Source: Mycobacterium sp. KBS0706
Lineage (GTDB): Bacteria > Pseudomonadota > Alphaproteobacteria > DSM-16000 > Inquilinaceae
DNA: 64,000 nt
NCBI RefSeq assembly: GCF_005938675.2
Contig: NZ_VCCH02000012.1
Location: forward strand, 62,001 to 126,000
Reading direction: 5' to 3'
Part shown: one piece after another, positions 7,363 to 13,559 of the stretch
Layout: each line of letters opens with the position of its first letter
How positions within the stretch are numbered: position 1 is the first letter of the stretch
Notes under the pieces: model-generated
Databases searched by the model: none
The model's input: only the letters and a program-made list of their open reading frames with translations
Told to the model about the DNA's origin: nothing
Position numbers and translations under genes: made by a program

Positions 7363-8453
7363 GCGGCATCCTTGGGTTTGGCGGTGCTCCGGGGCAGCAG
7401 CGGCTGCCAGCACAGCGCGTGGTGCTCGGGGCAATAGCTCGACCGGCGGCCGTCCGGCCGCTCCAGCACCGGCGCGCCGCAAAAATCGCGATCGCGCGCC
7501 TCGCCGTGCAGGTACTGGCAGGCGCCGAAGGGCGACCGGTCTGTCAGGCCGGCGCCGGATGCCCAGCCCCGGCTCGGAGGTTTGGTGCGATAGCCCTTGT
7601 CGCGCCACGGGGCGGGCGCCGGAGACGGCTCGTCCGGCATCGGCTCCGTGGCCGTCCGTGGCATCGGCTCGGCGGCAGACCGCACCTTCGCCAACGTCAG
7701 GCCGAGCCGTCCGGCCTTGCCGATGACGGCGTTCCGCGAGACGCAACCCAAGATCTCGGCGATCTCGCTGGCGGACCGTACGCCCCACAGCTGGCGCAGC
7801 ATCGCCACCTTGTTCTCGGTCCACGCCCCGGTCGGGCCATGCTTCCGCCGCGGCGCCGGCGCCTGCAGCATCTCGACCGGAGCCGCGGTCGATTCGACTC
7901 GACCGCTCCGTTCCGTCACACTCGCCGCGGCGCCGCGTTGAGACGGCGCACCTATGGGGAGAGATCGAGATGGCGAAGAAACCGGCGAACGAGACGACAT
8001 CGCCGAAGGCGGGGTCGGCGGCATCGAGGGTGCTGCGCGATCCGAAGTCGACGAAGGACCAGAAGTCGGCGGCGGGCAGTGCCCTGACCCAGCGGCCGAC
8101 GAAGAAGAAGTAGCACCGGCCGGGGCGCTGGCGCTCGCCGCCGGCGCCTCGACCGGCAGGGTGCCGGGTTGCTCTCCACCCGGCGAAGTCGCGTCCATTC
8201 GCTCAGACGTTGCAGCCGGCCTCCGACGGCCGGCAATCCTACTCACGGGCTCCGCCTCGGCCGTCTTCGGCTTGGCCTGGGCATCGACGCCCGCTTTCGC
8301 GTGGGATCCATCGGCCGGCTCGCCCTGCAGCCGCGCCGTGGCATTGGCGATCGCGGCCTGCACGGCGCGGATGCCAATCAGCAGCCGGCACGAGATCTCG
8401 ACCTCGTCGAGCCCCTTGGCGTGCAGCTTGAGGATGCGGCGGTCCTGGGACAT
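7359..8453 (-). CDS. GcrA-like regulator with long N-terminal extension
   Basis: GcrA binds DNA and sigma-70 RNA polymerase in alphaproteobacteria and responds to adenine methylation. The GcrA DNA-binding segment is at about residues 201-245 (WTENKVAMLRQLW, then SRNAVIGKAGRLGL) and the C-terminal Cys/His segment at about 310-350 (ACQYLH, DFCG, YCPEHH). Upstream are a short helical region (MSQDRRILKLHAKGL) and about 140 low-complexity residues. The ATG at 8453 is coupled to the upstream stop, which supports a start there. However, the low-complexity part lies antisense to a plausible small gene at 7970-8113, so the true start may be internal (ATG at 7871), or two genes may have fused. Confidence 0.7.
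   Translation of the reverse strand: MSQDRRILKLHAKGLDEVEISCRLLIGIRAVQAAIANATARLQGEPADGSHAKAGVDAQAKPKTAEAEPVSRIAGRRRPAATSERMDATSPGGEQPGTLPVEAPAASASAPAGATSSSSAAGSGHCPPPTSGPSSTSDRAAPSMPPTPPSAMSSRSPVSSPSRSLPIGAPSQRGAAASVTERSGRVESTAAPVEMLQAPAPRRKHGPTGAWTENKVAMLRQLWGVRSASEIAEILGCVSRNAVIGKAGRLGLTLAKVRSAAEPMPRTATEPMPDEPSPAPAPWRDKGYRTKPPSRGWASGAGLTDRSPFGACQYLHGEARDRDFCGAPVLERPDGRRSSYCPEHHALCWQPLLPRSTAKPKDAA
7970..8113 (+). CDS. small basic Ala/Lys-rich protein, antisense to the GcrA-like gene
   Basis: 47 residues starting MAKKPANETTSPK and ending in KSAAGSALTQRPTKKK. It follows a strong ribosome site (GGGGAG, 7 bases before the ATG). Short proteins with a KSAAGSALTQ-like core and a lysine end recur in proteobacterial accessory DNA as I recall them; their function is unknown. 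The same pattern ends the BrnA antitoxin at 951-1415. The reverse-strand frame opposite it is a serine/proline-rich filler, as expected from the shadow of an Ala/Lys-rich gene. It could still be a chance open frame. Confidence 0.5.
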   Translation: MAKKPANETTSPKAGSAASRVLRDPKSTKDQKSAAGSALTQRPTKKK

Positions 8454-8923
8454 CACGCCCGCCTCGGCGCGAGGTCGCGCTCCAGCTCGGCGCGCATCGC
8501 GGTGGCGACGCGGATCACGTCGCCCAGCTCGTCGCAGATCTTCCGCCGCTCGGCGCCGGTCAGGCGGCCGTCGGCCGTCGCCTCGTCGACCGCGCGGTTG
8601 ACGTCGCCGAGCTCGGCGCCGATGCGGCGCAGATGCGCGTCGGGCCCGACCGCCCGCAGCGGCACCGGGCCGCCCATCGCCGCGGCCTCGGCCCGGACCA
8701 GAGCGACGATCGTCTCCACCAGATCGTGGCCATGGCCCCGCACCTCGCAGGCCGCCGCCAGGCGCACCAAATCGTCCACGCCCAGGCGCCGCCCCTCATT
8801 CGGGTTGCTGGCCTTGCGCAGCGCGTCGATGGTCTTGCCGGTGGCGGCGATTACGCCGGCCTCGCCCAGCGACGCCATCATGCGCAGCGTCAGCTCGCCC
8901 AGCATCGTGCGCGGCGCGGTCAT
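8453..8923 (-). CDS. CII-like phage regulatory protein
   Basis: 156 residues, mostly helical. The sequence LGVDDLVRLAAACEVRGHGH and the later RKICDELGDVIRVATAM resemble the phage regulatory CII family of P2-like and Mu-like elements, which act on early promoters. It lies in the leftward operon four genes after the Cro-like gene, which is consistent. It overlaps the upstream gene by ATGA and the GcrA-like gene by TGATG. The family call is tentative; no helix-turn-helix is obvious. Confidence 0.55.
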   Translation of the reverse strand: MTAPRTMLGELTLRMMASLGEAGVIAATGKTIDALRKASNPNEGRRLGVDDLVRLAAACEVRGHGHDLVETIVALVRAEAAAMGGPVPLRAVGPDAHLRRIGAELGDVNRAVDEATADGRLTGAERRKICDELGDVIRVATAMRAELERDLAPRRA

Positions 8924-9126
8924 AGCGTGCCCACCATGTGGGGCCGTCGCATTTCGGCACCCCGATCGGACGAGACAACGGCCTCGACCATGGCCACATG
9001 CCGGACATGGACGGCAGCGACCACATCATTCGGGAATCGGGCACCGGCGACGATCCGCTGCGGGTCGGCGGCGCAGTCCTTCGCCTTGCGGCAGGCGGCG
9101 CGGTCGGTGCAGGCGGGGCACACCAT
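8920..9126 (-). CDS. small cysteine-rich phage protein
   Basis: 68 residues. The start MVCPACTDRAACRKAKDC gives four closely spaced cysteines, a plausible small zinc site, followed by a valine-rich segment (NDVVAAVHVRHVAMVEAVV). No family was recognised. The ATG at 9126 overlaps the last base of the upstream TGA, and its own stop overlaps the CII-like start by ATGA, so it is a real member of the chain. Confidence 0.6.
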   Translation of the reverse strand: MVCPACTDRAACRKAKDCAADPQRIVAGARFPNDVVAAVHVRHVAMVEAVVSSDRGAEMRRPHMVGTL

Positions 9127-9215
9127 CACGGCCACCCCAGCCACAGCAGGATGCCGGCCACCGCCCAGAACGGGGCGACGATCACCAGCCCGTTGACGAG
9201 CGGGTGCCACCTCAT
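9126..9215 (-). CDS. 29-residue single-pass membrane peptide
   Basis: MRWHPLVNGLVIVAPFWAVA continues as GILLWLGWP: one hydrophobic span with a short basic N-terminus. It is kept as a gene because it is coupled at both ends, by an ATGA overlap with the upstream gene and a TGATG overlap with the downstream gene. Its role is unknown. Confidence 0.55.
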   Translation of the reverse strand: MRWHPLVNGLVIVAPFWAVAGILLWLGWP

Positions 9216-9430
9216 GGCCGCCGTCCGAACGCTATCCGGGATGCCGGACGCGGCGGCGCCGCGCTCCGCTGCAGCCGGCGGTCGCCTAGCATGGCCGCGG
9301 CGCAGCAGGCCAGGCCGAGCGCCAGGGCCGGTGCGCCGGCGATCCAGTCGCCGTGCAGCATCGGCTGTGCGCCGGTCGGCAGCAGCACCCCGGCCGCGCA
9401 GGCGGTGACGATGACGAACACGCGCATCAT
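9212..9430 (-). CDS. small phage membrane protein
   Basis: 72 residues with a hydrophobic N-terminal segment (FVIVTACAAGVLLPTG), a second hydrophobic stretch (ALALGLACCAAAMLG) and a basic proline-containing tail. It is probably an inner-membrane protein with two spans. The ATG at 9430 makes an ATGA overlap with the Cro-like gene; a second ATG follows at once. It and the 29-residue peptide form a membrane pair of unknown role in the early operon. Confidence 0.55.
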   Translation of the reverse strand: MMRVFVIVTACAAGVLLPTGAQPMLHGDWIAGAPALALGLACCAAAMLGDRRLQRSAAPPRPASRIAFGRRP

Positions 9431-9633
9431 GCTGCGGTCTCCCGAGCGGCATAGAAATCGTTGGCCGTGACCTCGCCGCCGGTCGCGTCCCGGATCTTCG
9501 CCATTTCGGGCGGTCTCGGGATCCGCTCTCCGCTCACCCAGCGGTGCACGGTCTTGCGGTCGCGGCCGATCTGCCGCGCGAACTCGGCCGGGCTGATGCC
9601 CCGCACCTGCAGATAGTCACGAAGGATGGTCAT
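9427..9633 (-). CDS. Cro-like helix-turn-helix repressor
   Basis: 68 residues. An XRE-type helix-turn-helix spans about 12-45: SPAEFARQIGRDRKTVHRW, then VSGERIPRPPEMAKI. It starts the leftward operon opposite the CI gene, with 94 bp and three operator-like sites between the two starts. By position it is the Cro-type antagonist of CI. Confidence 0.8.
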   Translation of the reverse strand: MTILRDYLQVRGISPAEFARQIGRDRKTVHRWVSGERIPRPPEMAKIRDATGGEVTANDFYAARETAA

Positions 9634-9643
9634 GGGCCCGAAC

Positions 9644-9720
9644 TGTGGCCATTTTAGACACAGAGGTCAAGCCGAATGTGGCCGAACTGATTACAGCGCA
9701 TCGGGACCAATTCGGCCACA
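9644..9720. promoter_or_regulatory. three CI/Cro operators between cro-like and cI-like genes
   Basis: Three 19-bp sites fit TGTGGC-N7-GCCACA. They are 9644-9662 (TGTGGC, GACACA), 9677-9695 (TGTGGC, ATTACA) and 9702-9720 (CGGGAC, GCCACA). Each keeps at least one near-perfect half. Centres are 33 and 25 bp apart. Matching sites at 10,470 and 10,505 support the assignment. Confidence 0.75.
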
Positions 9721-9727
9721 ATCAGAC

Positions 9728-10432
9728 ATGGCAAACCGAATCAAAGAGTTGCGCGAGGCTGCCGGCCTCTCTCTGGACGGGCTGGCCAAGCTCGTCGCCG
9801 TCGATCGGTCGACCATCTGGAAGCTGGAGACCGGCCGGCAGAAGCTGACGGTTGATTATCTCAAGGCCATCGCCGCTGCCCTGCGCGTCGACATCGCCGA
9901 TGTGGTCGAGTCGCGCGGCAGCGAGAAGGCCGCCGAGGTGTCGGGCCTCGCAGCGACCAGCAGCGTCGTCGAGATGCCGCGCGGGCTGGAGCTCATTCCG
10001 GTGGTCGGCGCGGTCCAGGCCGGCCACTGGGTTGAGGCGCTGGAGTTGCCCGAAGAGGAGTGGGAATGGATCTCGGCGCCTGTCGACCCGCGGCTGCGCC
10101 AGGTCAAGCGATTCGGGTTGCGGGTGAATGGCCGGTCGATGGACCTGGTCTATCCGGAAGGAACCATCCTCGTCTGCGCCAAGCTGCTGGATCTGGGCAT
10201 CGAACAGCAGCCTGGGCAACGCGTCATCTGCCTGCGCCGCAGCCGCGAAGGGCTAATGGAGGCGACGGTCAAGGAATACGTGGTCGACAACGGACGTCGC
10301 CTGCTGATGCCACGGTCGTCCGTGCCGGCCTATCAGCAGCCGGTAGAGCTACACGACCCCGGCCCGGACGACGCCAACGGCGACGTGCTCGTCTTCGCTC
10401 TCGTCCTCGGCAGCTACCGCTCTGAAATTTAA
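9728..10432 (+). CDS. CI-type repressor with S24 autocleavage domain
   Basis: Lysogeny repressor of 234 residues. Residues 3-58 are an XRE helix-turn-helix (GLSLDGLAKLVAVDRSTIWK). The C-terminal half is a LexA/CI S24 domain: cleavage site Ala98-Gly99, catalytic Ser137 in NGRSMD and Lys182 in ATVKEY. All three parts are present, so SOS-triggered self-cleavage and induction are expected. The ATG at 9728 lies 7 bp after operator 3, suggesting autoregulation. Operators also flank its 3' end. Confidence 0.92.
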   Translation: MANRIKELREAAGLSLDGLAKLVAVDRSTIWKLETGRQKLTVDYLKAIAAALRVDIADVVESRGSEKAAEVSGLAATSSVVEMPRGLELIPVVGAVQAGHWVEALELPEEEWEWISAPVDPRLRQVKRFGLRVNGRSMDLVYPEGTILVCAKLLDLGIEQQPGQRVICLRRSREGLMEATVKEYVVDNGRRLLMPRSSVPAYQQPVELHDPGPDDANGDVLVFALVLGSYRSEI

Positions 10433-10469
10433 GCGATTTGGCTACACTCGTTGCTTAGTGCATTCGTGA

Positions 10470-10523
10470 TGTAGCGGATCCAGCTACAATCTCGCTTGAC
10501 ACATCGTGGCCGTTTCAGCCACA
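10470..10523 (+). promoter_or_regulatory. rightward phage promoter with two CI-type operators
   Basis: Site 10,470-10,488 is a perfect TGTAGC-N7-GCTACA palindrome. Site 10,505-10,523 is CGTGGC-N7-GCCACA. Between them lies TTGACA (10,496-10,501), a consensus -35 box whose -10 region falls in the second operator, so bound CI would block it. Centres are 35 bp apart. This probably drives the rightward operon from 10,636. Confidence 0.65.
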
Positions 10524-10571
10524 GTCCCTCTTGCACGTCCGCATCGTGCATGAAACCTCCCTGTTCACTGG

Positions 10572-10601
10572 CCCGGGGTGACAGCACCCCGGGTCCCTTT
10601 T
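10572..10601 (+). terminator. strong hairpin terminator in the rightward leader
   Basis: CCCGGGGTG (10,572-10,580) pairs perfectly with CACCCCGGG (10,585-10,593) around a four-base loop, followed by TCCCTTTT. It lies between the rightward promoter and the first gene at 10,636, so read-through or antitermination would be needed to express the operon. Otherwise it ends a transcript from cI. Confidence 0.8.
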
Positions 10602-10635
10602 CGGGGAGGCGAGAGAGGGAGGCCCCGCGTGGGGT

Positions 10636-10776
10636 ATGTCGATGCCCGAGCTTCTTCCCGAACCCCTGATGATCGGCCTAGCCCTGATGGGCGCCTGCCT
10701 CGGCGTCTGGGCCATCAAGCTGCTGTTCGTCTCGATCTACACCGCGCCATACGACCCGACCGAGGAGCGCGGCTGA
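10636..10776 (+). CDS. 46-residue phage membrane protein
   Basis: A short ORF: MSMPELLPEPLMIG, then a hydrophobic segment (LALMGACLGVWAIKLLFVSI) and a polar tail ending EERG. One membrane span is likely, role unknown. It is the first gene after the leader terminator and stops 2 bp before the next ATG, which favours a real coupled gene. Confidence 0.5.
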   Translation: MSMPELLPEPLMIGLALMGACLGVWAIKLLFVSIYTAPYDPTEERG

Positions 10777-10778
10777 CC

Positions 10779-11012
10779 ATGGCTGTCCACCTCTCGGAGA
10801 GCGCCAAGGCCGCTTGGAAGTGGCTGAAGGATCACAACGGCGACGGCGGCTTCGACAAGAACGGCGTCCTGCTGGCCGGCGGCGAGCAGGCCCCGTTCAT
10901 GCGCAGCACCTGGAACACCCTGCGGGACGGCGGTGCCGTCGAGTTCTACCGCAACGGCCAGCGCGGCCGCCCGCGCGTTCGGATCAACCAGTTTCCCGGC
11001 TTCGACAGCTAG
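10779..11012 (+). CDS. small phage DNA-binding-like protein
   Basis: 77 residues. It begins MAVHLSESAKAAWKWLKDHN and ends in a basic segment (NGQRGRPRVRINQF). The order helix, glycine-rich turn, helix (MRSTWNTLRDGG) and two strands suggests a small winged helix, an inference from pattern only. It lies just before the phage tRNA gene. Confidence 0.6.
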   Translation: MAVHLSESAKAAWKWLKDHNGDGGFDKNGVLLAGGEQAPFMRSTWNTLRDGGAVEFYRNGQRGRPRVRINQFPGFDS

Positions 11013-11020
11013 CCCCTTCC

Positions 11021-11095
11021 AGCAGGGTAGATCAGCGGTAGATCGCCGGGCTCATAACCCGGAGGCCGCGGGTTCAAATCCCGCCCCTGCAACCA
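11021..11095 (+). tRNA. initiator-type tRNA-Met (CAT), phage-encoded
   Basis: A full cloverleaf, 75 nt with an encoded CCA. The anticodon CAT is at 11,053-11,055. It has the bacterial initiator features: position 1 does not pair with 72 (A and A), the D stem has A11 with T24 (GATC/GATC), and the anticodon stem has three G-C pairs in a row (GGG, loop CTCATAA, CCC). The T arm (GCGGG/CCCGC) is perfect, and acceptor pairs 2-71 to 7-66 all match. The folding was done by hand. It lies between protein genes of the rightward operon, so it is part of the element. Confidence 0.93.
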
Positions 11096-11322
11096 GATCC
11101 GGCGCAAGGCGCCGGAGGCGTCGGCAGTAGGCCGGAGAGATGCCCGGCCGAATACGGCGCCACCCCCGCCCCCTTACCCGGCCTCCACCGGGTGGGGGTC
11201 GAGGCGTCAGAGGGGCCGGCGGCCGTGCCGCCATGCGGTACGGGCCAATGGCTTACCGGGACCGACACATCAGGTCTACGCCGCCGGCCCCTCGTCCACT
11301 CCGCACAGGGAGACCGGCCGCC

Positions 11323-11649
11323 ATGTCCGCCGCCACCATCGCCACCATTGCCGACCTGGAGCGCGCCTTCGACGGCCGCATCCCGGCCGGGCTCCTGGAG
11401 CTCGCCAAGCGGGCGCCGCAGCGGGTCGCCCGCATCTGCCGCACCCGGGTCCGCGCCAAGCTGAAGGCCGGCGCGGTCCGCTCGGCCATGGTCGAGGCGA
11501 TCGTCGAGATCTTCGAGGCCCAGGGCGGCGAGGTGTCCGAGGCGGACCTGCTGTCCCGCGGCTTCACCCGCAAGGACCTGCACGACCACGGCCACGCCGC
11601 CAAGGCCGCCGCCCGCCCCCGCCTGCGCCGCGACCGGAGCGCCGCGTGA
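11323..11649 (+). CDS. hypothetical phage protein
   Basis: 108 residues, no family recognised. Helical and basic, with ADLERAFDGRIPAGLLEL, then RVRAKLKAGAVRSAMVEAIV and a segment EADLLSRGFTRKDL that could be a DNA-binding helix pair. The ATG at 11,323 follows AGGGAGA, so the longer in-frame extension from 11,140 is not used. The 227 bp between the tRNA and this gene hold no gene I can support, only a short hairpin (ACCCGG/CCGGGT near 11,175). Confidence 0.6.
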   Translation: MSAATIATIADLERAFDGRIPAGLLELAKRAPQRVARICRTRVRAKLKAGAVRSAMVEAIVEIFEAQGGEVSEADLLSRGFTRKDLHDHGHAAKAAARPRLRRDRSAA

Positions 11650-12038
11650 TGGCGGCCCGGATGATGAGGGGCAGCCCCGCCGGCGCGAAGCCCGTGCCGC
11701 CGCGACGCGACATGCGGCCAACTATCCCAGCCCCTCCGCCTGCCATCCGGCCCGAGCTGCTCGACGCGCTCGTCTCCCATGCGCGGTTGCATCGGGACAA
11801 GCTGGACGTGAGATCGCTCGCCATGGACGGCGAGCGGTTTCCGCCGATCAGCCGCATCCTCAGCTTCGCCACAGAGGGTGAATACACGGCGAGGGAAGTC
11901 ATCAAGCTCCTGGCCCGGCTGGACCAGCGGGATGCGCTCCGCACCATCATGCTGCACCAGGCGCTGCGCTGGTTGTATGCGGCCGGCGAAGTCCTGACGG
12001 CTCCGGGCGACGCTTCCGACGACGAGATCCCGTTCTAG
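11649..12038 (+). CDS. hypothetical phage protein
   Basis: 129 residues. A proline-rich basic N-terminus precedes a mostly helical body (LDALVSHARLHRDKL, TAREVIKLLARLDQR, LHQALRWLYAAGEVL) and an acidic end DDEIPF. No family was recognised. The ATG overlaps the upstream TGA by one base. Confidence 0.6.
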   Translation: MAARMMRGSPAGAKPVPPRRDMRPTIPAPPPAIRPELLDALVSHARLHRDKLDVRSLAMDGERFPPISRILSFATEGEYTAREVIKLLARLDQRDALRTIMLHQALRWLYAAGEVLTAPGDASDDEIPF

Positions 12039-12048
12039 GAGGCCGCCG

Positions 12049-12465
12049 ATGCCTGACAGCACCAGCCCGGCCGCCCCGCTGCCGTCCGCCATCACCGACA
12101 TCCGCGTCTATGTCGAAGGCGCCGACGGCCTGCACGGCCGCCCCTACATGCCCGACCATGCGATCGACGTGCTGTTGGAGATCGCATGGGAGCGGCAGCG
12201 GCGGAACGATCTCGTACGCAGCCGGGCCCTGGATGACCTGATGCCCATCGGGGATTTCATCCTCGATCTGTTCGCTGCTGTCCGCAGTGCGATGGATTGC
12301 GCGCCAGCTGCGGGCGAGGTGCGAAGCCGGTTGCTGCAGGTCGCCGGCCTCGCCATGGCCGCGGTCGAGTCGATCGACCGGCGCACCGGCAACGCCCGGC
12401 CGGACGATCCGATCGAGCCCGTGCCGCCCGGCGCGGCCGCGCAGGAGGCTGCTGCCCATGGGTGA
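12049..12465 (+). CDS. hypothetical phage protein
   Basis: 138 residues, helical, acidic and alanine-rich towards the end. No family was recognised. An ideal ribosome site (AGGAGG, 6 bases before the ATG) supports the start. It overlaps the next gene by 8 bp. Confidence 0.6.
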   Translation: MPDSTSPAAPLPSAITDIRVYVEGADGLHGRPYMPDHAIDVLLEIAWERQRRNDLVRSRALDDLMPIGDFILDLFAAVRSAMDCAPAAGEVRSRLLQVAGLAMAAVESIDRRTGNARPDDPIEPVPPGAAAQEAAAHG

Positions 12466-12910
12466 CGTCGTCCAGCTCCGCACGACCCTGCCCGGCCCCC
12501 AGCTGCGCCAGGCGCGGCAGCCCCGGCCGATCCCGTTCCGGCCCGACGACACGGTCCGGGACAAGCTGACCGACCGCACCGGCACGGTGCGCGGCTACGC
12601 CATGGTGCCGGGCACCAACATCATGGGCTGCGTCATCCGCTGGCGCGGAGCCAGGGTCGACAACACCATGCCGGCCAGCCGCCTGATCCTGGTGCAGCGG
12701 GCACCGGCCGCCCCGCCGCCGTCGCCGGCGGACTGGCCGCCCGGCTCCGCCGTGGTCCGCCTGCCATCCGGCCAAGTCCTGCGCCGCGACGCCGGCCGGG
12801 CCACCTGGGTGCCGGCTCCGGAGGCCGAGCCCGCCGCCCTGACCGCCCGCAGCATCCGCCCGGCGACCTGGTGGCCCGGCAAGAACGACGACCCGAAGGG
12901 GGCGGCATGA
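12458..12910 (+). CDS. hypothetical phage protein
   Basis: 150 residues. The central part (DTVRDKLTDRTGTVRGYAMV, then GCVIRWRGARVDNTMPASRL) looks like a small SH3- or KOW-like beta barrel, a fold common in small nucleic-acid-binding proteins. The rest is proline-rich. No named family was recognised. It overlaps genes on both sides. Confidence 0.6.
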   Translation: MGDVVQLRTTLPGPQLRQARQPRPIPFRPDDTVRDKLTDRTGTVRGYAMVPGTNIMGCVIRWRGARVDNTMPASRLILVQRAPAAPPPSPADWPPGSAVVRLPSGQVLRRDAGRATWVPAPEAEPAALTARSIRPATWWPGKNDDPKGAA

Positions 12911-13146
12911 CCCGGCTGACGAATGAGGAGATCGACCGGATCGCGCTGACGTCAGAGCTGCGCGGCGCCGGCCAGGAGCTGGCCCATCTCGGGTCGCTGA
13001 TCACCGGGCGCCGCGCGGTGATGCCGTTCGATCTGCGCCAGGCCCGCGGCGCCATCAAGCGCGCCGCCGACGCCCTCGACCATTTCGAGCGGCGCGCCGC
13101 CAGCCATCGCGACGCCGATTCATCGCAGCCGCCCAGCGCGGCCTGA
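12907..13146 (+). CDS. hypothetical phage protein
   Basis: 79 residues, helical and basic (LTNEEIDRIALTSELRGAG, ARGAIKRAADALDHFERRA). No family was recognised. It starts in an ATGA overlap with the upstream gene. Confidence 0.6.
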   Translation: MTRLTNEEIDRIALTSELRGAGQELAHLGSLITGRRAVMPFDLRQARGAIKRAADALDHFERRAASHRDADSSQPPSAA

Positions 13147-13159
13147 CCAGAGGGAGCCC

Positions 13160-13546
13160 ATGTCCACGCGATTTCTGGAGAGCAGGGAGACCGGGATGTC
13201 CGACACAGCGCCCGAACCGGGCGAAATCACCAGCTTCGCCACCTTCATCGCCCAGCTCGAGGACGGCGACCTGAACGCCGACCTGTCGAAGCTGCTGCAG
13301 GAGATCGGCGCAGCCTTGTCGAACCACGCGATCGAGCACGGCGGCAAGCCCACGGCCCGCCTCTCGGTCGGGCTGGCGATCACGCTCGACAGCGGGGTCT
13401 TCCAGATCAAGGCGACCAAGAAGGTCACCCTGCCCGATCCGCCGCGGCGCCAAACGATCATGTACGGCACCGCCAGCAACCGCTTTTCCGTCCGCAACCC
13501 GCGGCAGTCCGAGCTGTTCGGCCCGCGCGAGGTGAAGACCGTTTGA
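13160..13546 (+). CDS. conserved-looking phage protein upstream of DUF2303
   Basis: 128 residues. A helical N-terminal half is followed by a beta segment (KPTARLSVGLAITL, VFQIKATKKVTLPDPPR) and FSVRNPRQSELF. A strong ribosome site (AGAGGGAG) precedes the ATG. A protein of this shape usually precedes the DUF2303 gene in such elements as I recall them, which suggests a working pair. The function is unknown. Confidence 0.65.
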   Translation: MSTRFLESRETGMSDTAPEPGEITSFATFIAQLEDGDLNADLSKLLQEIGAALSNHAIEHGGKPTARLSVGLAITLDSGVFQIKATKKVTLPDPPRRQTIMYGTASNRFSVRNPRQSELFGPREVKTV

Positions 13547-13559
13547 GGGGAGCACACCT

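Noticed and set aside
11140-11322. N-terminal extension of the gene at 11,323
   Set aside because: The extension is Arg/Pro/Gly-rich filler, and a proper ribosome site lies before ATG 11,323.
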